64,000 nucleotides of DNA from NCBI GenBank assembly GCA_964386565.1, contig CAYLRU010000005.1, forward strand, positions 1 to 64,000. Direction: 5' to 3'. This document shows, piece after piece, positions 33,861 through 42,001 of this stretch. The notes under the pieces were generated by a model. That model was given only the letters and a program-made list of their open reading frames with translations. It ran no database searches and was not told where the DNA came from. The position numbers were made by a program, and so were the translations under genes. The stretch comes from CAYLRU01 sp964386565. GTDB lineage: Bacteria > Desulfobacterota > Desulfobacteria > Desulfobacterales > UBA5616. Every line of letters starts with the position of its first letter. Positions within the stretch are counted from its first letter, which is position 1.

Positions 33861-34847
33861 CTACCTGACAAAAAGTTCCCGGCAGAATTCCACCGACGGT
33901 TTAAGGTGCCTGGCGACCTGGCCGTAATCCACATTCATGGCCTTAAAGCCGGGGGGAGAAGCGCCTTTGCGCAGGGGAATCTGTGCCGATGGTCCGGCGT
34001 AAAGTGCCTTTTCCACTTCGGGAGACAACAGGTAGTCGATCAGCTTTTTACCTGTTTCCGGGTTGGGACCGTTTTTTACGAGTCCCACCGTGTTGGGAAT
34101 GAGTAATGTGCCCATGCCGTCACCATCCGGAAAAATCATCTTTACAGGATCGCCCCGGTCAATGGCAACCTGCGCGTCGTCCGTATCGGTTAACCCAACG
34201 GGAATTTTTCCTTCAACCACCAGATCCCGGGTTACGGAATTTCCGTTCACTACCAGGACCCGGTTTTTTACCAGGTTTTCAAGATAAGCCTGGGCCTCGC
34301 CGGTTCCCATATATTCATAAAAAGCCGCAACATGCATGGCGGTTGTACCGAACAGGGGGTATGCCATGGCAACCCGGTTTTCCCATTTCGGTTCGATCAA
34401 CTGAAAAATGGACTTCGGCGCCTGATCTTCGGTTAGAAGCGTCGTATTGTACAACAACACCCGGGCCCGACCGGCAAAACCCGTCCAGTAGAATTCCTTG
34501 TCTTTGAACAGGTCCGGGAAATCGTCCCAAAAAGGGGATTTGTAGGGCGTGATCACCCCCTCATTGACGAGTTGAATGGTACGGATTACCTCCGAATTCC
34601 AGAACACATCGGCGCGGGGCCTGTTTTTTTCGGCGATTAGCCGGTTCACCAGGCCTACGGTTTTGCTCGCCTCCACGTCGTAGAGGCTTTTAACCGTTAT
34701 TCCGGTTTTTGCCTCAAATTGCCGGAGAATCGGCTCGCTGAACATCCTGTCCACGGAAGTATACACGATAACTTCTTCCGCCATGCACCAAGGTGCGGTA
34801 AAAAGTACGCAGCATGCCAGCAGAAATGCTGAAAAAAAAATCTTCAT
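33861..34847 (-). CDS. Periplasmic solute-binding protein, ferric-iron type
   Basis: A signal peptide (FFSAFLLACCVLFTAPWCMA) precedes a type II periplasmic binding protein: EEVIVYTSVDRMFSEPILRQFEAKTGI, RADVFWNSEVIRTIQLVNEG, WTGFAGRARVLLYNT, PLFGTTAMHVAAFYEYMG, and GPNPETGKKLIDYLLSPEVEKAL. This is the FbpA/AfuA/FutA family, which carries ferric iron, though relatives bind other ligands. ATG 34847 is preferred because the signal peptide starts there; the frame is open to 34889 but would run into the upstream stress-protein gene. It begins the importer operon (binding protein, permease, ATPase, ChrB-like). Confidence 0.9.
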   Translation of the reverse strand: MKIFFSAFLLACCVLFTAPWCMAEEVIVYTSVDRMFSEPILRQFEAKTGITVKSLYDVEASKTVGLVNRLIAEKNRPRADVFWNSEVIRTIQLVNEGVITPYKSPFWDDFPDLFKDKEFYWTGFAGRARVLLYNTTLLTEDQAPKSIFQLIEPKWENRVAMAYPLFGTTAMHVAAFYEYMGTGEAQAYLENLVKNRVLVVNGNSVTRDLVVEGKIPVGLTDTDDAQVAIDRGDPVKMIFPDGDGMGTLLIPNTVGLVKNGPNPETGKKLIDYLLSPEVEKALYAGPSAQIPLRKGASPPGFKAMNVDYGQVARHLKPSVEFCRELFVR

Positions 34848-34873
34848 ATTGTTTTTTTCTCTTATAAAAGGAG

Positions 34874-35815
34874 TCAGTGAACGATCCACACGGCAAACCC
34901 GTCTGATTGTTGGAGGACCTTGCTGGTGACGCTTCCCATGAAGAATTCCTTGAACATGGAAATGCCCCTTCTTCCCAGAACGATGGTACCGTATTCCCCG
35001 GCTTTTGCCTGGTTGACAATGTCGTTGGCCGGATAGCGCGTTCCGTCGACAACCTTGACGGAAATGCTTTTCTCGGAAAAACCGGACTCAACGAGGATGG
35101 CCTTGGATCTTTCAATATACGGGAGGATTTCCTTTCCCGCTTTTTTACGCCATGCTTCTTCAACATCCGGTACATCATCCAAAATTTCCGTCGGCACAAA
35201 CCTGCCGATGTGCCGGATGGTATGAAAAAGGGTAACCTCGCAATCGGTTCCTGAAAGCATGTAACCGGCATGCCCCACCGCCCTCAAGGCGTTATCAGAT
35301 GCATCCACGGCAACAAGCACTTTTTTCGAATGGATGCTTCCGCCCACGATCCAGACCGGAACATCTTGACAATATTCCACAAAATTTTTTGAAATCTCTC
35401 CCATGAACAAGTCTTTAAAATCTGTTTTTCCCCGCCGCGTCAGCAGTATGGTATCTGATCTTCGGCTTTCCGCATAGTAGCAGACATCTTTAGTGATGCT
35501 TCTTTTTCTCTTCTGGTACAGGGTCTGGATGCGTTTTTCCGGAAACCCCTTTTCCAGCATGAGCGTTTTGGCTTCCGCCATGATCTTTTCAGCCAGTTCA
35601 ATATTCTTGTTTTCAATGGCCCTTAATCTTGCCCGTTCTTCCCGGGTCATGTTTGCGTCATTTTCAAAAATCATCGGCAACGCAGGTAAAATATAACATA
35701 TCAAGATTTTTACGTCATGTTTCGGACCCAGCATCAACTCTACATAATCCAATGATTTCAATGAATTCTTCGAACCATCAACAGGTATGATAATGCTCTT
35801 TTCAGGTAGCGTCAT
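34874..35815 (-). CDS. Tandem universal stress protein (two UspA domains)
   Basis: A 313-residue protein with two UspA domains. The first starts KSIIIPVDGSKNSLKSLDYVELM and the second KVLVAVDASDNALRAVGHAGYML. The second keeps the ATP-binding G-2x-G-9x-G-S pattern (GRRGISMFKEFFMGSVTS), while the first is altered (TRRGKTDFKDLFMGEISKN, with E in place of S/T after the last G). The gene has a ribosome site AAGAGGA before ATG 35815 and lies between a glutaredoxin-like gene and the ferric-type importer, all on one strand. Stress proteins of this kind respond to starvation, redox or metal stress; the ligand here is not known. Confidence 0.88.
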   Translation of the reverse strand: MTLPEKSIIIPVDGSKNSLKSLDYVELMLGPKHDVKILICYILPALPMIFENDANMTREERARLRAIENKNIELAEKIMAEAKTLMLEKGFPEKRIQTLYQKRKRSITKDVCYYAESRRSDTILLTRRGKTDFKDLFMGEISKNFVEYCQDVPVWIVGGSIHSKKVLVAVDASDNALRAVGHAGYMLSGTDCEVTLFHTIRHIGRFVPTEILDDVPDVEEAWRKKAGKEILPYIERSKAILVESGFSEKSISVKVVDGTRYPANDIVNQAKAGEYGTIVLGRRGISMFKEFFMGSVTSKVLQQSDGFAVWIVH

Positions 35816-35852
35816 GTTAAATCCTCTTAACCTTTAAGACATGCAAAAAGTG

Positions 35853-36161
35853 TTATTTTTTAAAGCTCTGAAAAAAATCCCGGATGGCGGAACCCTTTGC
35901 CTTTTTATACTTTTTCAAAACCCTGGTGATTTTTTCCTTGTTGTATCCCACCACCACCTCATCTTCAACAACCAGCGTCGGAAAGGACAGTTTCGGGTTA
36001 TACTCTTTTAAAACATTCAGGATTTCTCCCTGTTCATCCTTGCCAAGCCGATCCACGTCTATGGTCTGATATTCAATCTTCTTCTTATCCAGTTCTCTTT
36101 TCAATTCCTTGCACATACTGCAGGTGCTGAGAGAATAGAGCCATACCGGCGGTTGTGTCAT
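35853..36161 (-). CDS. Glutaredoxin-like (NrdH/Grx) thiol-disulfide protein
   Basis: A 102-residue thioredoxin-fold protein with the active site STCSMCKELKREL (CxxC), a cis-proline segment KLSFPTLVVEDEVVVGYN, and a basic C-terminus. Length and motifs fit small glutaredoxins or NrdH-like redoxins. GAGGA precedes ATG 36161. The position between a ferritin-like gene and a stress-protein gene suggests service in redox or iron homeostasis, but the electron donor and target are unknown. Confidence 0.85.
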   Translation of the reverse strand: MTQPPVWLYSLSTCSMCKELKRELDKKKIEYQTIDVDRLGKDEQGEILNVLKEYNPKLSFPTLVVEDEVVVGYNKEKITRVLKKYKKAKGSAIRDFFQSFKK

Positions 36162-36198
36162 GACATCCTCGTGATCCGCGGGTTAAAAATATTATGCG

Positions 36199-37047
36199 TT
36201 AAAGCCAGTCTTCCAGCTCATTTGCCTCATATGTTTCCTGCTTAATGGAAATATCAAGGTTGGTTATCAGTCCGGCATGTTTCTTGGTTTCATCTTCAGC
36301 CAGCAGATCCGCGTGAAGTTTGCGTGTTTCTCCTAAATTTTCAACGGTGTTTTTCAACGCCGTTCCGACAGCGGATGACAGCCGGATATCCTTGACATTA
36401 AATCTCGGTTCGAATCCGTTTTCCGCAACCGGTTCCGCCAGGTGGGCCAACTGCTTCATTTTCGTCATTGAAAAATCCATGATCTGCCATCCCTTTATGG
36501 CCTCGTTCTGAAATACCCATGAATCCCGAAGGCCTTGAAGCATCTGATTATATTTGGCCTCAACCATATGCTGAATTTTTTCCACGAACGCCGTGGGCAG
36601 CTCGTTTTCTTCCCCGGGCAGACTGTTTGCCTGTTCCGGCGAAAGCTTGTTTAAGACTTTCTGGAATTTCTTGGCATGCATATCAGATTCCCATGCCTCA
36701 CGCTGCAAAACCCGTTTAATATGGGGGTCGGTTGTTTTTTCCGCCTCGCCGTAATAATGCGGGATGAGCTTTTCTTCGTATGATACGTATGATTTAAAAA
36801 TAGTCGCCCGGTTGGTGGGATCATGGGGGTATGGGGCCGGCTTCATTTCCGGCTCACCGCCCAGACGTCCGATGATCATTCCCAGCCAGTGCATATGCCA
36901 CATTTCTTCCCTGGCCCTGGACAGCAGTCCGGCGCCCAGCGGTGTGTCCTCGCCTTCCAAATAACCGTGTACAACATATCGGATTATGGCGGCATGTTCA
37001 TCAGCGATATCCTTGTTCAGCATTGAAATCAATTCCGGATTATCCAT
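36199..37047 (-). CDS. Ferritin-like domain protein (iron-binding four-helix bundle)
   Basis: The 282-residue protein has ferritin-type ligands in helices: DEHAAIIRYVVHGYLEG, REEMWHMHWLGMIIGRLGGEP (ExxH), EEKLIPHYYGEAEK and ESDMHAKKFQKVL. A C-terminal extension of ~130 residues is mostly helical and unassigned. Ferritin-like proteins of this type bind a di-iron site and help with iron storage or oxidative stress; the exact activity is unknown. ATG 37047 has an excellent ribosome site GCAGGAGGAT; the frame extends to 37092 without one. It is the first gene after a likely promoter (37124-37152) and precedes the glutaredoxin, stress protein and iron-type importer. Confidence 0.8.
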   Translation of the reverse strand: MDNPELISMLNKDIADEHAAIIRYVVHGYLEGEDTPLGAGLLSRAREEMWHMHWLGMIIGRLGGEPEMKPAPYPHDPTNRATIFKSYVSYEEKLIPHYYGEAEKTTDPHIKRVLQREAWESDMHAKKFQKVLNKLSPEQANSLPGEENELPTAFVEKIQHMVEAKYNQMLQGLRDSWVFQNEAIKGWQIMDFSMTKMKQLAHLAEPVAENGFEPRFNVKDIRLSSAVGTALKNTVENLGETRKLHADLLAEDETKKHAGLITNLDISIKQETYEANELEDWL

Positions 37048-37123
37048 GTTTATCCTCCTGCTTGGAAACGATCGACAGATGATTACGAACATTTAATTAA
37101 TGTCCATTCTTTACATGAAACGG

Positions 37124-37152
37124 ATTTTAACACCGTTTTATAAAAACAACAA
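37124..37152 (-). promoter_or_regulatory. Putative sigma70-type promoter of the ferritin-like gene
   Basis: On the minus strand TTGTTG (37152-37147) and TAAAAT (37129-37124) are separated by 17 bases and lie ~80 bases before the ATG. A 6-bp stem AAACGG/CCGTTT overlaps it and might instead end transcription of the gene at 37163-37795. Confidence 0.4.
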
Positions 37153-37162
37153 ATACAAAAAA

Positions 37163-37795
37163 TCATGCCCGATAAGGCCTCTTGTATCTGATTTTTTCTC
37201 TGAACCACACCGGAAGGGACAGGGTCACCGCCGCCTCATTAAACGCCACCATGTCGATGATTTCCTTACCGTCCAGTTTCGATTTGCACAGCCCGTCCAA
37301 GCGTTTGAGCAACACGTTCTGTTTTTTCAGATGGTCTGCAAAATCAAGGCGTTTTTGCTGGTATACATCAAGCAGCGTATTCATGAGATCTGAAATACAG
37401 ACGCGATAATTATCTCCTAGGGCCTTTCCCAGTGTTTCTTTTTTCCAGCCATGGATTGTCTGAATGAAAAAGCCCTCCACCGGGATCCCGTCTTCCCTTA
37501 AACCGTTTATCACATCCTGCCCTGCCGTTGTACAGTTCACGATCAGCCTGGGATGCACCCGTATCATTTTGGGGGGCCGCCCGTCCTGGCTGAATATTTT
37601 TTTGAGCGTGATATAATTTTCCCCCCCATGCAAACGGATAATATGGGCCTTGATTTCATCGGCTCCTATTGGGAAAGGAATATTAATAATATCAACAAGA
37701 TGATAATGATGCCGGACGTTCTTCAACCGCTTTTTAAAGATAAACGCCACAGTTGCATCATCATTATCGGCAGGACCGATTCCCACAAGGAACAT
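37163..37795 (-). CDS. Unknown protein, possible RNase H-like fold
   Basis: I do not recognise a family with confidence. The 210-residue protein starts MFLVGIGPADNDDATVAFIF, a strand with two acidic residues, then YHLVDIINIPFP. Later comes RVHPRLIVNCTTAGQDVINGLREDGIPVEGFF, a strand-helix-strand unit like the second half of RNase H-like nucleases such as phage terminase C-domains. The final ~60 residues (FADHLKKQNVLLKRLDGLCKSKLDGKEIIDMVAFNEAAVTLSLPVWFREK) resemble the closing helix and tail of that group. This is fold-level guesswork. No phage genes are nearby. The start is ATG 37795, with a stop 13 codons upstream in frame. Confidence 0.5.
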   Translation of the reverse strand: MFLVGIGPADNDDATVAFIFKKRLKNVRHHYHLVDIINIPFPIGADEIKAHIIRLHGGENYITLKKIFSQDGRPPKMIRVHPRLIVNCTTAGQDVINGLREDGIPVEGFFIQTIHGWKKETLGKALGDNYRVCISDLMNTLLDVYQQKRLDFADHLKKQNVLLKRLDGLCKSKLDGKEIIDMVAFNEAAVTLSLPVWFREKIRYKRPYRA

Positions 37796-37901
37796 GCCGT
37801 CACCCTTTATAACGGTCTTGTGTTTTCCCGATTACCGGACATGACTGACAATCAAAAAAATCCATTTCATGACCCAATGGGCCATGAAATGGCCATGGAA
37901 A

Positions 37902-37930
37902 TTGCATTTCCCAAAAACCTTCGATATGAT
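37902..37930 (+). promoter_or_regulatory. Putative promoter of the acidic protein/apbE/rimO cluster
   Basis: TTGCAT (37902-37907), a 17-base spacer and TATGAT (37925-37930) lie about 210 bases before the ATG at 38141. The 345-base region 37796-38140 between the divergent genes holds no other supported feature apart from a TTGACA at 38031 without a matching -10. Confidence 0.45.
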
Positions 37931-38140
37931 TATAATAAAAATTTTTGCTACATTATCAAATTGTTCCGGACAGGGTCAACCAGATATTGGAACGGTCCCA
38001 CGCGGGGTTGCGGCAAATCCAATTTGTTTGTTGACACAGGAAGTTTTTTATGGTTTCCCCAAAAAAATTGCCATTTAAAAGGCGTCCTTTGCGGATTGCC
38101 TTTATTCAACAGAAACCGGCAGGCAAAAGGAGATCCTTTG

Positions 38141-38611
38141 ATGAAACAAAAATACATTATCTCAAAAAGCGAGGACGGCAAACATCTTATAATAAAGGAA
38201 TTTGCGGAAATCGACAAAGATATCTTCTCACAGTTATGCGAAGTTCAATATAATATGAAGGCGATTCAATCCGCCATTTCCTCGGGGCCGGATCAATTCG
38301 CCGATATTATTCGAAACCGGAATTTTTTTCCCCCACTCACCACGGTGCAACAGATTTTTGCTGAAATGGAGGGGCTGAGCAGCCTGGACAGTAACGAATC
38401 AATCGAAGTTTTTACGGATGATGCGGATATTTTGGCTGAACAGGAAGATTCTTTGGACATCATAGACGATCTGGAGGATGATACGGAGGAACTGGACGAA
38501 TTGCTGGAAGATGACGTGAATGTTTATGACGATAATATATCCGTTCAAAAGTTAAACACCTCCATAAAAGTGGATGATGATGAATTGGCAGACGATAACG
38601 GCGATATTTAA
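38141..38611 (+). CDS. Small acidic protein of unknown function
   Basis: The 156-residue protein has an ordered N-terminal half (QKYIISKSEDGKHLIIKEFAEIDKDIFSQLCEVQYN ... FFPPLTTVQQIFAEME) and a very acidic, probably disordered C-terminal half rich in Asp/Glu (ADILAEQEDSLDIIDDLEDD and similar). No family is recognised. ATG 38141 follows AAAAGGAGATC. It sits 18 bases before apbE on the same strand, so the two are probably co-transcribed. The acidic tail suggests calcium, polycation or nucleic-acid-mimic interactions, but nothing supports one over another. Confidence 0.7.
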   Translation: MKQKYIISKSEDGKHLIIKEFAEIDKDIFSQLCEVQYNMKAIQSAISSGPDQFADIIRNRNFFPPLTTVQQIFAEMEGLSSLDSNESIEVFTDDADILAEQEDSLDIIDDLEDDTEELDELLEDDVNVYDDNISVQKLNTSIKVDDDELADDNGDI

Positions 38612-38629
38612 TGGAATTATAACCCGGTC

Positions 38630-39646
38630 GTGAAGAAGACGAACCATATTCTTGCCTTTTTATGCCTGATTCTCCTGCCTTTGGCATGCCGATTGACTCA
38701 CAAGGAGCATGTTTTTTCCGGAAAGACCATGGGAACAACCTACCACATAAAGGTTGTCGCCCATTCTCCGCTCGATGCCGACCGGTTGAAAAACGAAATT
38801 GACAAAAAACTTGACGACCTCAACCAGGAATTGTCAACGTATATCCCGACAAGCGAAATCAGCCTGTTCAACCGATCGGTTGATACGAAAAAAAAGCAGT
38901 CTGTATCCCCTGATTTTCTCTATGTCATGGCCATGGCCCAACAGATCCATCAGCTGAGTCAGGGGGCCTGGGACGGTACGGTCAAGCCCCTCGTAGATTT
39001 ATGGGGGTTCGGATCCATTGACAGGCGGCAAACCCTGCCGGACGCCGGAACCATTGAAGAATTAATGAAAACCATCGGTTTTCATCGCATTGAAATTTCA
39101 AAAGACGGGTATCTTCGGAAAACGATCCCCCAGGTGACCGTGGATCTGGCCTCAATTGCAAAAGGATATGCCGTGGACCAGATTTCAGACCTGATCCGTT
39201 CCCATGGCCTTGAAGATTTTATCGTGGAAATCGGTGGGGAAGTCTATGCATCAGGCCTCCGAAAAGATGGGAAAATGTGGCGCGTCGGCGTTAACACGCC
39301 ACGCCGGGATGCATCATTTGATGCGGTATATCAGGCTGTTGAGCTGCAAAATAAAGCCATGGCCACCAGCGGGGATTATAGAAATTTTTTTGAGTTCAAC
39401 GGCGTCCGCTATTCTCATGTTATCGATCCCAGAACGGGATATCCGGTGAAAAACGGCGTTGTCAGCGTATCGGTCATATCGGATAATTGTACGTTTGCAG
39501 ACGGATTGGCCACGGCGTTGATGGTTATGGGACCCGAAACCGGTATCGAGCTGACGGACCGGATTACGGATACCGAATGCCTTATCATTGTCCGGAATCC
39601 GGACGGGTCGTTCACCGATCATTATTCAAAGGGATTTCCGCATTAA
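38630..39646 (+). CDS. apbE: FAD:protein FMN transferase (ApbE)
   Basis: ApbE attaches FMN to a threonine in target proteins such as NqrB/RnfG subunits, outside the inner membrane. The protein begins with a lipoprotein signal (FLCLILLPLAC, lipobox cysteine near residue 20). It shows FSGKTMGTTYHIKVV, SEISLFNR, GAWDGTVKPLVDLWGFG, DLASIAKGYAVDQ, VEIGGEVYASG, ATSGDYRNFFEFNGVRYSHVIDPRTGYPV and TFADGLATALMVMG, the core flavin- and metal-binding motifs. Translation uses GTG 38630. No flavinylated target gene lies in the window. The next gene, rimO, begins three bases after its stop. Confidence 0.93.
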   Translation: MKKTNHILAFLCLILLPLACRLTHKEHVFSGKTMGTTYHIKVVAHSPLDADRLKNEIDKKLDDLNQELSTYIPTSEISLFNRSVDTKKKQSVSPDFLYVMAMAQQIHQLSQGAWDGTVKPLVDLWGFGSIDRRQTLPDAGTIEELMKTIGFHRIEISKDGYLRKTIPQVTVDLASIAKGYAVDQISDLIRSHGLEDFIVEIGGEVYASGLRKDGKMWRVGVNTPRRDASFDAVYQAVELQNKAMATSGDYRNFFEFNGVRYSHVIDPRTGYPVKNGVVSVSVISDNCTFADGLATALMVMGPETGIELTDRITDTECLIIVRNPDGSFTDHYSKGFPH

Positions 39647-39649
39647 AAG

Positions 39650-40969
39650 ATGAATATATATTTTGAAAGCCTGGGATGCGCCCGGAATATGGTGGACAGC
39701 GAAGTCCTGATCGGTGGATTAAAGAACGCCGGGTGCAGGATCTCCCACACCCCGGAAAACGCCGACGTCATCATCATTAATACCTGCAGTTTCATCGAAG
39801 ACGCCGCCGATGAATCCATTGACACGATTCTGGCACTTGCCGATTATAAGAAGGTCGGATCCTGCCGTTTTTTAATCGTCATCGGTTGCCTGCCGGAACG
39901 TTATAAGGGGGATATTGCCGAATCCCTGCCTGAAGTGGACCTTTTTCTGGGGACCGGTACATTGAATCACCTGTTGCCGGCGGTGCTGAATATTCCGGAT
40001 ATATCCGGCGTCCTGTTTGATGATCCGGACCGACAGGTTTTAACGGGATATCAGTCCCGCTGCCGCTTGGACCCGAAATCACCCACTGCATATCTGAAAA
40101 TCGCCGAAGGATGCGACAGGCACTGCACCTATTGTATCATCCCGAAACTGCGCGGCCGACAAAAAAGCCGCCCTGAAGAAGACATTTTAAATGAAGCGCG
40201 GGGGTTGATTTCAACAGGTGTAAAAGAGCTGGTGCTGGTTGCCCAGGAGACGTCTTTTTATGGAAAAGACCTGAAACCGGAAACGGATCTCTCCCGCCTC
40301 CTCACTGTTTTATCCGATTTAAATGACGATATATGGATCAGGATCCTTTACGGCCATCCTCAAAGCATGGATGACAAATTGATTAAAACCATTGCAACAC
40401 ATGCCAATTTATGCTCATATTTCGATATGCCGATTCAACATGCCAGTGACGGGGTTCTAAAACGTATGGGAAGAACTTACACAAACCGGGATTTGTATCG
40501 AATAATTGATAAAATTCGTTCCCGGATTCCGGAAGCCGCTCTCAGGACCACCGTCATAACCGGCTTTCCCGGGGAATCGGATGAGGATTTCCGGATATTG
40601 ACGGATTTTTTGGAAACCGTACGATTCCATCATGTGGGGGCATTTATTTATTCAGATGCCGAAGACCTTCCATCCCATCACCTGCCGAACCCGGTTTCCA
40701 AAGACACGGCAATCCGTCGATACGACAGGATCATGTCCCTTCAGCAAAATATCTCCAGAAAAATCCACCAAAATTATATCGGAACGACCTGCCCTGTGCT
40801 GATTGAGGAAAAACCGGAAAAAAATCTTTTTGTCGGCAGGACATATTTCCAGGCCCCCGAAGTGGATGGCGTCGTTTATATTCAAGCCGAAGAATTGCCC
40901 GTGGGACATTTTACCGACATCAAAATTGTCGATGCGCTTGAATACGATTTAATGGGAGAAACAGCATGA
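39650..40969 (+). CDS. rimO: Ribosomal protein S12 methylthiotransferase RimO
   Basis: RimO is a radical-SAM enzyme that methylthiolates an aspartate of ribosomal protein S12. The N-terminal UPF0004 domain has three cluster cysteines (SLGCARNMVDSEVL, NTCSFIEDAADESI, VIGCLPERY). The radical-SAM motif is EGCDRHCTYCIIPKLRG near residue 155 (CxxxCxxC). The C-terminal TRAM-like domain has CPVLIEEKPEKNLFVGRTYFQAPEVDGVVYI. The SLGCARNMVDSE signature and 439-residue length favour RimO over MiaB. It overlaps the polyprenyl synthase gene by four bases (ATGA). Confidence 0.94.
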   Translation: MNIYFESLGCARNMVDSEVLIGGLKNAGCRISHTPENADVIIINTCSFIEDAADESIDTILALADYKKVGSCRFLIVIGCLPERYKGDIAESLPEVDLFLGTGTLNHLLPAVLNIPDISGVLFDDPDRQVLTGYQSRCRLDPKSPTAYLKIAEGCDRHCTYCIIPKLRGRQKSRPEEDILNEARGLISTGVKELVLVAQETSFYGKDLKPETDLSRLLTVLSDLNDDIWIRILYGHPQSMDDKLIKTIATHANLCSYFDMPIQHASDGVLKRMGRTYTNRDLYRIIDKIRSRIPEAALRTTVITGFPGESDEDFRILTDFLETVRFHHVGAFIYSDAEDLPSHHLPNPVSKDTAIRRYDRIMSLQQNISRKIHQNYIGTTCPVLIEEKPEKNLFVGRTYFQAPEVDGVVYIQAEELPVGHFTDIKIVDALEYDLMGETA

Positions 40970-41949
40970 GCGATTTAAAAACCAGGCTCCTTAACTGGGT
41001 GGACAAAGATCTTGAAAACATCGAAGCCTCCCTGAGAAGCCACTTGATCACAAATTTCGACCTGGTTTCGGAAGTTGCCGGTCATCTCCTGTTCAGCGGT
41101 GGAAAACGATTCAGACCATTACTGCTGATGATGTCGGCGAGAATATGCGGCTATCCGGGAGGAGTTGATTTGGATCTGGCCACGGCCTTTGAATATCTTC
41201 ACACAGCCACATTGCTGCATGATGATTTGGTGGATGGTGCAGGTATCCGTCGGGGCCTGCCCGTTGCCCATGCCGTATGGGACAATTCCACCGCGGTCCT
41301 GGTGGGTGATTATCTGTTTGCCCGGGCCAGTTCAATTGCAGCCGGGACAAACAACCTGGAAGCCATAAAAGTCCTGGCCCAGGTCACCGAGGAGATGTCC
41401 CAGGGAGAGTTGTTCCAGCTTACGAAAAAAGGAAATATAGACCTCACCGAAGAAGAATATTTTGAAGTTATCCGCCGAAAAACAGCGGTTCTGTTTCAGG
41501 GAGCCTGCAAAATCGGGGCAAGTCTGCAGAATGTGGGAAACGACAAAAGATCCGCTCTGGATACATATGGACTTAATTTGGGGCTGGCATTTCAAATGGC
41601 GGATGACCTGCTGGATTATCTCCAGCAGGATCTTAACACCTTGGGGAAAAAGGCCGGGGCGGATTTGCGGGAAGGGAAAATGACGCTGCCCGTCATTTTT
41701 ACACTGAAACAAGCAACGCCAAAGGATCGGGCCTTTATTAAATCCATCATCACCAATACGGATTTTTCCATTGATGAATTCAAAACACTGGTTGAACTGA
41801 TGGAAAAATACGGGGGCTTGACTTATACCCATGAAAAAGCGAAAAATCATTCTGATCTGGCAAAAGAGGCCCTTAAAATTTTTCCGGATTCGCGGACCCG
41901 CGACATCATGATGGGGTTTGCCGACTATGCATTGATGCGAAAGGCATAA
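40966..41949 (+). CDS. Polyprenyl diphosphate synthase (IspB-like)
   Basis: This trans-prenyltransferase elongates isoprenoid chains for menaquinone or related lipids. Both aspartate-rich motifs are visible: LLHDDLVDGAGIRRG (DDxxD, near residue 84) and FQMADDLLDYLQQD (DDxxD, near residue 210). GGKRFRPLLLMMSAR is the pyrophosphate-binding entry motif and KAGADLREGKMTLPVIFTL follows the second motif. Length is 327 residues. Chain length cannot be read with certainty; octaprenyl- or heptaprenyl-type synthases fit. Start ATG 40966 overlaps the rimO stop, indicating translational coupling. Confidence 0.92.
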   Translation: MSDLKTRLLNWVDKDLENIEASLRSHLITNFDLVSEVAGHLLFSGGKRFRPLLLMMSARICGYPGGVDLDLATAFEYLHTATLLHDDLVDGAGIRRGLPVAHAVWDNSTAVLVGDYLFARASSIAAGTNNLEAIKVLAQVTEEMSQGELFQLTKKGNIDLTEEEYFEVIRRKTAVLFQGACKIGASLQNVGNDKRSALDTYGLNLGLAFQMADDLLDYLQQDLNTLGKKAGADLREGKMTLPVIFTLKQATPKDRAFIKSIITNTDFSIDEFKTLVELMEKYGGLTYTHEKAKNHSDLAKEALKIFPDSRTRDIMMGFADYALMRKA

Positions 41950-42001
41950 TATACCCGAAACCTGAAACTAATGAATCCGCCGGGTTGGGAGGCTGGTCCA
42001 T

